A DNA stretch of 64,000 nucleotides from Euptelea pleiosperma (lineage: Eukaryota > Streptophyta > Magnoliopsida > Ranunculales > Eupteleaceae): NCBI GenBank assembly GCA_035048495.1, contig CM068548.1, positions 13,319,464-13,383,463 on the forward strand, in the 5' to 3' direction. Each line of letters opens with the position of its first letter. The first letter of the stretch is position 1. The translations under genes and the position numbers were made by a program. Positions 57,330 through 64,000 of the stretch are shown piece by piece. Below the pieces are notes generated by a model. That model searched no databases, had not been told where the DNA came from, and saw only the letters and a program-made list of their open reading frames with translations.

Positions 57330-58020
57330 TTGGTTTCACATTTGTATTCTAGAGTATTTATTGATTCAAGTTCCACCCACTCCTTTAAATCTTTTTCTTT
57401 TGCCTATGCTTTGGGCTTTATGTATGAGTTGTTAGATTTTATACTTTTTGTTGCTACACCTTTGGGAGAGACTTGTGTTGTAGACAGAGTATGCAGCGAG
57501 TGCCCTTGATTCGAATAAGGAATCATGATTTGACCGTTGACCTGATCATGTCAGAGATGGCGGACTTCGACGTTATTCCTGGGATGAACTGGCTTTTAGC
57601 TTATCATGCATCAATCAACTATTACACGAAGATTGATGTTTTAGATTTTAGGGCAATCTTTTCAGTTTGTGGGTGCTAGAGTGTCTCCATATTCCTCTAC
57701 AGTATTGGTTATGCGGGTCCAAAAGAAGCTTTAGGCTGATTGTATGAGTTTCCTGGCATTCTTAGAAGGAGAAGGGAGTGAGAGGACTCAGATGAAGTAG
57801 GTTCTAATGGTTAGCGAGTTCTTAGATGTCTTCCCAAATGAGCTACCTGGACTACTTTCGATGAGAGGTTGAGTTCTCCATCGACCTTCTTCGGGGACAT
57901 CTCTAGTCTCCAAAATGTCGTACAAAATGGCACTGGTAGAGTGGAGAGTACAATTGGAGGATTTGGAAACCAAATGCTTCATTAGGCTAAGTGTTTCACC
58001 TTGGCGTTTGAGTATGATAG
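57330..58020 (+). pseudogene. Ty3/gypsy polyprotein fragment (protease to start of RT)
   Basis: The plus strand encodes FIDSSSTHSFKSFSFAYALG, the retroviral-type aspartic protease site of plant Ty3/gypsy elements, with DSS in place of the usual DSG. After a frame shift near 57505 comes IRNHDLTVDLIMSEMADFDV, then PGMNWLLAYHASINYY. Further on, SEFLDVFPNELPGL (57810-57860) and VQLEDLETKCFIRLSVSPW mark the start of reverse transcriptase. Stops and shifts abound and the element ends there. It is on the opposite strand to the viral genes and unrelated to them. Confidence 0.75.
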
Positions 58021-59218
58021 CTTGACATGGAGTGTTGTTGCGAGAGTTGCTGGAGTTTGTTAATCAACATCAAATACTAGATCACAATCAAGGTCAAGAG
58101 TAAGAGCAAGGGCTTTAATAAGGGAGCCAGTAGAGGATGAGGCCAATTCGGAGGAGATAAAAGAAATAGAATATATTGAGGAGGCTAACACATATGATGA
58201 TGATGGGATGAAGCTAATGATTATATTTTAAATGATGATGATGTTAACTAAAACTAATTGTGGGCTATTTGAAATTTTGGACATTTGTTATCTTTTATGT
58301 TTTATGACCTAATGATTACTTATTTTGTTATTTTATGATGTTATTTTTATTTATTTATTTTTATATTTTTTATATTTATTATAATTTTTAATATTGTGTC
58401 TCGCTTCAATCAGGCGCGTGCCTCACCTTGCGCCTTGCGCCTCAAGCGCTAGAGGTCCTAGCGCCTTAAGTGCGTCTTGAGAAAAATACATTAGTTAGGA
58501 TATTTGCATTCTAACCCCTGAGGTAAGAATATTTGCAAAAAAAAATCCCTCAACTAGAAGAAATTTTAAAAAATTCTTAGGAATTCTTAAAAATATTCAG
58601 GTCTTTTAAAAAAAAATTTGTAGAGCCTACTGTCTCGAGATACGTGCTACCTTGAGATTCGCGTCGTACGAGGTTCAAGGATTCGGGATTCTAACGTATT
58701 TACGGGTAAGTAAATATTTATTTTATGCCTTTATTTATTTATTTATTTATAAATGTTATTTTATTTTGGAAATAGTAGAAAATTTACTGAATATTATAGA
58801 AAAATTCTATTATTTTTGGGAAAAATGTTTGAAAATGTTATTCTTGTTAAATGTTAAATTTTAGTAAAGAAAAATCTCAATTCTTGTATTTTTCACAAGA
58901 AATGTGTAAATGCATTGATGATTTCTTGTAATCTTAAAAACATGAAATTATGATAGATGATGACATGTATAATCTATTTAGTTGGGTGAAGTCATGCTCA
59001 AATTCATTTAAAATGAGATATATGCGTTTTTCATCCGTTTTATGTATTCGCTTTCTAAGATATTAATAGGGCTTAAATGTTCTTATTTTTAGTTTTAAAA
59101 TGCAAAAATATGAATATTATGCATGTAAAGATATTTCTACAAACATTATTATTTTATGTATATAAATACGATTAAGGATGTGAATAAGAACGTGATTGGG
59201 AATGTGAAATATCAGATT
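58021..59218. other. Transposon-like AT-rich DNA left of the viral junction
   Basis: 58060-58230 encodes an acidic tail (EPVEDEANSEEIKEIEYIEE) of unknown origin, perhaps a transposase C-terminus. 58390-58480 has GCGCCTTGCGCCTCAAGCGC repeats seen in plant DNA transposons. The rest is AT-rich. No protease, reverse transcriptase or RNase H of viral type on the minus strand. Confidence 0.35.
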
Positions 59219-59264
59219 AGTTGGAATCAGGCGTTGTCTCATTTCTTTGAGACCCCTTGGGGTT

Positions 59265-62200
59265 CTAGTCCCCTAAAAATTCTTCTTCAATGTTTTCAGC
59301 AACTGTTTCCATAGGAATTGGTGGTGCTGAAGTTGTTGCAGTGTCTTCTTCTTCAGAATTTTTGAAAGTGACATGGCCACCCTCACCCTCCCTTGAAAAG
59401 AATTTTTCTTCAGTAAAATTCTTTGTTGCAATGTCGGGATCATCAACAAGATTGGATAAATCTATCAAATCAGCATCAAAGATGGTCTGAAGTTGTCGCT
59501 TAAGATCAGTGATTTCTTGTTGGAGACCGTTGATGTGGTTGAGGAGGAAAGAGTTGTGTTCATACAGTGATTGTATGAGAGCATCACGACTCTTATACTG
59601 CCAGTGGGTGCGGGATTCTGTTGGAGGAATGATTCGAAGACCGAATTCTAATCCTGCACATAAGCAACAAAGGTTAATAAAACAATGAGTGCATGCAGCA
59701 CTCCTTCCCTGTATGGTATGATCTCTGCATAATGAGCAGATGCGGTTGGGAACTGCGAAGTTATCATCCCAATTGTGCTCGCATGAGAGCTGTGTTGGAC
59801 TGAGAGGCATGCGGACACGCCATCCATGTCCTTCTTTTTGTGGTGGGATGTTGCCTGTGTTGATGACGACTCCTGCGAAGAATGGATCATCATAAGATGG
59901 ATCAATGGAATAAGGCATTTGCATCTTAAATGCTGCCAAATCTTCCATATTTTGAGCTTCGCCTTCTGATATGGAGCAAATGTCGTCGTCGTCTGGTTCA
60001 CCTGGATCAACTGAGATAATATCCCAGTTCTTGTCAAGTGCTAGTCCATCAAAATATGCAGCCCGCTCTGGCCTGACATGCTTCTTGGGGCATTCTCTAG
60101 CAAAATGACCTTCTATTCCACAAAGGAAGCATTTACATTTCTGCCCTTCTCTGGTGTGGGCAGCTTTCTGCTTGTTCTTGATAACCTTGACATGCGAGTC
60201 ATGAGGTTTGCCTTTGTAGGTTTTGGATTTCCTGATTCCGAACTTCCTTTTTCCACTTCCTGTGTCATAGTAACCAGGAATAGGAATAGTCCTGCAAAAG
60301 TTCAGATTTTTGAGCTTTCTCTGAAGCTCAGCCTGTTTGCAGAGGTCCTGCAAATATTCCGAGATAAACTGGATCCTGGCATTGACGCCAACCTGGACTC
60401 CAGGATATCGTTCATGGTACCGTTGCATGATGGTAGGACCAATTTCCGGTGGTAATTTTCTGAAAAGTTTATCAGAAAGTTCCGGTCCATTCCACATTTT
60501 CCCACTTTGTGCTGCAAGCTGATAGTACCTGAATAAGAATGGCATAACAGATTCTAGGTTAGGACACTGTAGTCGTTCCAAATCTGCATATGCTTTGTTC
60601 TGGTTGTGAAGATCCCCTGTGAATGGATCATTAACACCAAGAACTCTTTTGATGGCGCTTGTGATATTACGTGGTTCATCAGCTGCTGTAACCAACGTTT
60701 TGAACTCGTCTGAAAAAGCCATACGCCATGTAACCCATGATTCCTTTTCTCTTGGCCCAAGGAGATTCTCGATGTAATCCACCTTGTCCTGTAAGGAGTC
60801 AAACGTCATCTCTCTCAAGAGATTGAGTGTTATTGTCTCCCATGTTGTCACTGCATCAGCATGACTTGCAATTTCTGGAGGAAGCACAAGTAATGCTCCA
60901 TTCGTAAGTTGAGCAGAAGGGAGCTGCCAGGGGGCAAGCGGCCTTCCGTACTTTCCTGGTCTTCTCATACCTTCGAAGACCTGTTGAGGCTGTTCTTGAG
61001 GCTGGACTGGTCTATTGTTAGCCGGTGGATACCTGATTGGTTCAACAGTCGGGTTGGGAGGAACAAAGTTCCCAGACTGTTCTTGAGTGACACCGCTACT
61101 TGGAAACGCCTTTTCCATGACGATCAGTTTCTGCTGTAATGCCTCTGCCTTCTGTGGATAACTCATTTCTGTTTCTACTGCATAAGCTTGTTCAGACTTA
61201 TGGGTAAGTTGCTCTGAATCAGATGATTCAGAACTGCTGTCAAACTTCGGAGTGTCTGTTTCACTTATGTCTGAACTTGAGTCGAGCTGTTGTAACCATT
61301 TGGATACTAAATCCCTCTTGTTGCAAAGATCATCAAAAGGTGATGATGAAGTGGATCCAATGGTTTGGATATTGACCATCCTTTGGACTGGTCTTCTGCT
61401 TGGATAAAGTCCAAGAATATCTTCTGTAGATATCTTGGTTTGAGGTGCTTGATCGTCCTCCTCATCTCCCCATCCAGTAGCAATGATTTCACTAATCTGG
61501 ATCTTAGAAGATTCTGGTGCTGAGTATTTGACCATATAGTCAAATTTTCCTGATGGTTGACCGAGCCGGTCCCAATTTTCTTCTGGTTCAAAGGTGCAAA
61601 CCAGAGTGTAATGAGTATCAGACGTTCCTCCTTCTTCCTCTGGTGGTTCTTCTGGAGGTAGAGGTCGTTCCTGAAAGTTGGTGAATCGCAGGCTGATATT
61701 CCCTGTTCCATGCTGCCTGGTAATGATGCTTGTGGGCACAGCTGGTGGAGGAATAATAGATGAAGGAGCCATTTGCCATGATCCTTCTCTGTTAGCTTGT
61801 GTCCAAGGTTCACCCGGTATTGCCTGAACTCCTTGGCTGACTAGATAGTCTGAGACGCCTTCAATCTGGTAATTGAAGTTGGCCTGACTTGTATTGGTGA
61901 GTCTGCCAATCAAAGACCTGGTGATGATGAGGTTGCTTTCACCTCCATTCCATCCTTCTCCATACCCTCGAGTACGGATACTGATCTGTATATGGTTAAA
62001 CAGATCGTGAATGCTGCATAAGATATTTGGGATGGTATAAACCATCTGGGATCCTCTTGCGAGGTCCATGGTGATAGCGCTAATAATTTGTCGCTCATCT
62101 GTCCATCTGGTGTCTCTGAAGACAACCATTGCGCTGATTCCTGCATCAACTCGATGCAAGATCTGTACTCTCAGCATCATCATACCCAGATGTATGTGTT

Positions 62201-62588
62201 GCATGCCTTCTTGTCTGAGTCGTTGATAAGATGCTTCTTCAATGAATCTGAAGTCCATCTGTCTGTCAACAATATGGCTTCTGATTTCTTCATAGTGCTG
62301 GTAAACCCTGTTAATGGGTTCATTGTTGTTGTAAGAGTACAAAATTTCGGCAGGGACCAAATTGGCCCTTCTTCTCCGGCTGAGAGATAATTCCTCGTTG
62401 GGATTGAGGAACTGTTCTAAGGTTTCTCTGTAGTTGTTGGAGAATGACCTTCTCAAGGTCCGTCTAGCAAGGTGTCTTGCTCTCTGCATTCTTCTGTAAC
62501 CTCTAATCTGGTCGTCGAGGTTCTCTGTAGGGCTGGTGGCCCTCTCTGTTGCTCTAGGCAACTGGGTGGTTCTGCTGGTAGACGTCAT
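59265..62588 (-). CDS. Badnavirus-type ORF3: movement protein, coat protein, zinc motifs (no polymerase)
   Basis: 1,107 uninterrupted codons. In order: a basic N-terminus; a caulimovirid movement-protein domain at about residues 60-360 (GMQHIHLGMMMLR, then AGISAMVVFRDTRW at 149-162), which would carry virus through plasmodesmata; an acidic and Pro-rich linker; and the coat-protein region, about 560-800. Next come a Lys-rich segment, a CCHC zinc knuckle at about 816-832 (CFLCGIEGHFAREC), and a second cysteine-rich motif at about 935-978 of the kind special to badnaviruses. A short coiled-coil-like stretch (NHINGLQQEITDLKRQLQ) and a Glu-rich tail follow, then TAG. Family members run on to about 1,700-2,000 residues with protease, RT and RNase H, and all of those are absent here. 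Whether the stop is a mutation, a truncation edge or the natural end of a split genome cannot be told. Expression in the host is doubtful. Confidence 0.9.
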   Translation of the reverse strand: MTSTSRTTQLPRATERATSPTENLDDQIRGYRRMQRARHLARRTLRRSFSNNYRETLEQFLNPNEELSLSRRRRANLVPAEILYSYNNNEPINRVYQHYEEIRSHIVDRQMDFRFIEEASYQRLRQEGMQHIHLGMMMLRVQILHRVDAGISAMVVFRDTRWTDERQIISAITMDLARGSQMVYTIPNILCSIHDLFNHIQISIRTRGYGEGWNGGESNLIITRSLIGRLTNTSQANFNYQIEGVSDYLVSQGVQAIPGEPWTQANREGSWQMAPSSIIPPPAVPTSIITRQHGTGNISLRFTNFQERPLPPEEPPEEEGGTSDTHYTLVCTFEPEENWDRLGQPSGKFDYMVKYSAPESSKIQISEIIATGWGDEEDDQAPQTKISTEDILGLYPSRRPVQRMVNIQTIGSTSSSPFDDLCNKRDLVSKWLQQLDSSSDISETDTPKFDSSSESSDSEQLTHKSEQAYAVETEMSYPQKAEALQQKLIVMEKAFPSSGVTQEQSGNFVPPNPTVEPIRYPPANNRPVQPQEQPQQVFEGMRRPGKYGRPLAPWQLPSAQLTNGALLVLPPEIASHADAVTTWETITLNLLREMTFDSLQDKVDYIENLLGPREKESWVTWRMAFSDEFKTLVTAADEPRNITSAIKRVLGVNDPFTGDLHNQNKAYADLERLQCPNLESVMPFLFRYYQLAAQSGKMWNGPELSDKLFRKLPPEIGPTIMQRYHERYPGVQVGVNARIQFISEYLQDLCKQAELQRKLKNLNFCRTIPIPGYYDTGSGKRKFGIRKSKTYKGKPHDSHVKVIKNKQKAAHTREGQKCKCFLCGIEGHFARECPKKHVRPERAAYFDGLALDKNWDIISVDPGEPDDDDICSISEGEAQNMEDLAAFKMQMPYSIDPSYDDPFFAGVVINTGNIPPQKEGHGWRVRMPLSPTQLSCEHNWDDNFAVPNRICSLCRDHTIQGRSAACTHCFINLCCLCAGLEFGLRIIPPTESRTHWQYKSRDALIQSLYEHNSFLLNHINGLQQEITDLKRQLQTIFDADLIDLSNLVDDPDIATKNFTEEKFFSREGEGGHVTFKNSEEEDTATTSAPPIPMETVAENIEEEFLGD

Positions 62589-62968
62589 TTATAAACAAAG
62601 AAGGGACCCTTTCCCTTTCCTTTGACACGTCCTGATTCTGCAAGCTTCGTCTCCTTGAGCTGATTGGAGATCTGAGTGACGATTTCTTCTGGTAAGGCTA
62701 CGGCCGGAGCCTTTGCCTTTTCCAAAAGGGTAACCTTATCCGAAAGAAGTTGTACCTTCTCACGGAGTTCTTTAGCTTCTTCTAGGCTTTGGATCAACAG
62801 ATGAATGATGGTGTTATTCTGTCTGATGATGTTGGTATCTGATCTGTTGCTAGGATGCTCGTGTGGAAGAACAAATCCACAAGGTCTGTCGTCTGTGGTG
62901 AGCTTGGTTGTGGCTGAAAGTGCAAGTTTATACTCCTCTGTGCTAGAAGCGAGTTGCCAGGTGTTCAT
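62585..62968 (-). CDS. Badnavirus-type ORF2 (virion-associated DNA-binding protein)
   Basis: 127 codons. It starts inside the ATGA shared with the ORF1 stop and ends in the ATGA shared with the ORF3 start, as in badnaviruses, where ORF2 and ORF3 are made by leaky scanning from the same RNA. The middle is a heptad-rich coiled coil (LEEAKELREKVQLLSDKVTL). The end is basic (GRVKGKGKGPFFVYK), fitting the nucleic-acid-binding C-terminus known for this small protein. No defect seen. Confidence 0.85.
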   Translation of the reverse strand: MNTWQLASSTEEYKLALSATTKLTTDDRPCGFVLPHEHPSNRSDTNIIRQNNTIIHLLIQSLEEAKELREKVQLLSDKVTLLEKAKAPAVALPEEIVTQISNQLKETKLAESGRVKGKGKGPFFVYK

Positions 62969-63585
62969 GCCTCAGGGATCAATCCCTTTGCAATTTCCTT
63001 GAGTTCTGATAAGGCAGCTTTGACTTCTCTGATCTGAGATTTAAGTTGCTCTGCAACTCTTGCTGTCTCAGCTTCAATGGGTTTGGGAGCAGCTTCTCTG
63101 CTTGCAATCTTGCTGATTTCCTCACGGATTTCAGAAAGACCAAGTCTTAAGGAAGATTGACTTGCTTTGACCTCTCTCAGGTCAGATCTGATAGACTGGA
63201 TTTGCAGCTGCAAATCTGTAGATGAACTGAGGACTCCTTCCTCAGGAATAGTCTCAAGCTTTTGCTTTCTGACTAGATATCTAGACAGAAGTTGGATGCG
63301 GTCGAATATGATAGCCTGATTATGAGACTGGTTGACTTCAAGATCGTAAAGAGTATTAAGCAACTGTGGGATACGATCACCTTTCGTATAGGTTGCGTGT
63401 ACTCCGTTCTTATCTGAATCAGTTAGAAAATGATAACAAGGAAGTTTACAGGATGGAAATATTTGAATACGTTCAAACCTTGGGTACTCAGTGAGATCAC
63501 GAAAATCGTGCCTAATGGTACGTTCTGATCTTTCCCACCCTTCGAGTTCTTCTTCGAACTGTTTCACCTCCAATTGTGCTTGCAT
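62965..63585 (-). CDS. Badnavirus-type ORF1 protein
   Basis: 206 codons. Its position (first ORF after the leader), length and ATGA overlap with ORF2 fit badnaviral ORF1, a protein of unclear role associated with virions. The N-terminal half has TYTKGDRIPQLLNTLYDLEV; the C-terminal half is long heptad-rich helix (about residues 120-200) likely to form a coiled coil. Uninterrupted. I rely on context and overall pattern more than on any single motif. Confidence 0.82.
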   Translation of the reverse strand: MQAQLEVKQFEEELEGWERSERTIRHDFRDLTEYPRFERIQIFPSCKLPCYHFLTDSDKNGVHATYTKGDRIPQLLNTLYDLEVNQSHNQAIIFDRIQLLSRYLVRKQKLETIPEEGVLSSSTDLQLQIQSIRSDLREVKASQSSLRLGLSEIREEISKIASREAAPKPIEAETARVAEQLKSQIREVKAALSELKEIAKGLIPEA

Positions 63586-63862
63586 TCGTTTTCTTGGTAC
63601 CGAAAAGGATATCCTCGGCCTGTGACAGAAATAGCCGTTTCCTTGCTTAGTTGTGCCTCACCTTCACCACTGATATTCCCCGGTTCTCAGCTGACTCCTT
63701 CAGCAAATCTTTGGGTACTACTCACAGTGTATCTCAGGCTTCACAGTAAGGTTGGACTAGGGCGAACTCTGTACTTATTGACAGTAAGAGGGTCCTTCAG
63801 GGATGAAGACTAACGATGCAAATGGAAGAAAAACAATCAAAGAATGATCAAAGAGCCGAAAA

Positions 63863-63874
63863 GCTCTGATACCA
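63863..63874 (-). promoter_or_regulatory. tRNA-Met primer-binding site
   Basis: The minus strand reads TGGTATCAGAGC, the exact complement of the 3' end of plant initiator tRNA-Met and the conventional position 1 of badnavirus genomes. It sits about 280 bases upstream of ORF1. Confidence 0.9.
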
Positions 63875-63905
63875 GAAAAAAGGCCCAACAAAAATTGGAT
63901 CAACA

Positions 63906-63933
63906 CTTAGTTACCTCGGCGGAAATAACTAAG
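63906..63933 (-). other. Hairpin in the viral intergenic region
   Basis: CTTAGTTA and TAACTAAG (63906-63913 and 63926-63933) form a perfect 8-bp stem with a 12-base loop, 32 bases upstream of the primer site in viral sense. It may be part of the larger folded leader known in this family. Confidence 0.55.
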
Positions 63934-64000
63934 AACAAATATAAACAGAGTGCGGAAGACTAAGAATGATGAACAAAAGACTTAAATATATCTTCAAAGG

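Larger units (their letters stand above)
59219..64000 (-). mobile_element. Endogenous badnavirus-type pararetrovirus, partial
   Basis: Minus-strand order from the right edge: leader with primer-binding site, ORF1, ORF2, ORF3. ORF1/ORF2 and ORF2/ORF3 each overlap by ATGA, the arrangement of genus Badnavirus (family Caulimoviridae, plant DNA viruses that replicate by reverse transcription). Integration into plant DNA is usually accidental. All three frames are open. ORF3 ends before the protease, reverse transcriptase and RNase H that badnaviral ORF3 normally contains, and DNA left of about 59219 is not viral. The copy continues past the right edge of the window. Confidence 0.88.
63586..64000 (-). 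other. Viral intergenic/leader region
   Basis: Non-coding leader between primer-binding site and ORF1, plus part of the intergenic region beyond it. Several short ATG frames lie in it, as usual for the shunted leaders of this family. Near the right edge the minus strand reads GATATATTTAAG, a possible TATA element, but its role is a guess. Confidence 0.6.

Noticed and set aside
57330..58020. Possible polymerase part of the viral insertion
   Set aside because: The protease and RT text is on the plus strand and reads as Ty3/gypsy (MADFDV, DVFPNELPGL), not caulimovirid, and is riddled with stops, unlike the open viral frames.
59290..63813. Plus-strand and alternate minus-strand open frames across the viral segment
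   Set aside because: They lie within ORF1-ORF3 in other frames, lack recognisable motifs and are explained as shadows of the real viral genes.

Overview
The window is nuclear DNA of a flowering plant. Its genes have GT-AG introns, two plant gene families can be rebuilt exon by exon, and the space between them is AT-rich and full of plant transposons. A decayed TIR-NBS-LRR-type leucine-rich-repeat fragment makes a grass unlikely, and a eudicot or magnoliid fits better. I cannot name the species.

Three host genes are supported. (1) A complete six-exon PDAT1-type phospholipid:diacylglycerol acyltransferase gene lies on the minus strand (26450 down to 17359, 675 codons, catalytic triad visible). 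(2) A complete five-exon BREVIS RADIX-like gene lies on the plus strand (45352-50939, 368 codons, two BRX domains). (3) A two-exon gene for an uncharacterised plant protein lies on the minus strand (8549-7567); its last codons and stop appear to come from a transposon end.

Layout. 0-4 kb: LRR relic, then a head-to-tail array of small Helitrons. 5-16 kb: MITEs, three copies of a dispersed repeat (R1), LINE and SINE-like scraps, and a broken Ty1/copia element (12.0-15.5 kb). 17-26.5 kb: PDAT1, with a LINE tail and a second repeat (R2) in intron 4. 26.9-44.1 kb: no host gene, but foldback elements of several families, one well-bounded Helitron, a minisatellite and a cluster of 'taacgg' elements. 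44.7-51 kb: BRX-like gene with a tandemly duplicated leader and transposon-filled introns. 52.8-54.6 kb: nested Mutator-like foldback elements with target-site duplications. 57.3-58.0 kb: Ty3/gypsy relic.

59.2-64.0 kb: an endogenous pararetrovirus of badnavirus type on the minus strand. It has the leader with a tRNA-Met primer-binding site, ORF1, ORF2, and an ORF3 carrying movement protein, coat protein and zinc motifs, all uninterrupted. ORF3 stops before any protease or reverse transcriptase, and the DNA beyond it does not look viral.

Most notable are the uninterrupted but polymerase-less viral copy, the self-nesting Mutator-like foldbacks with 9-10 bp target duplications, the Helitron array that has picked up a piece of another repeat, and the BRX leader repeats that carry decayed copies of the gene's own N-terminal coding motif. 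Positions of decayed repeats are approximate, to about 10-30 bases.
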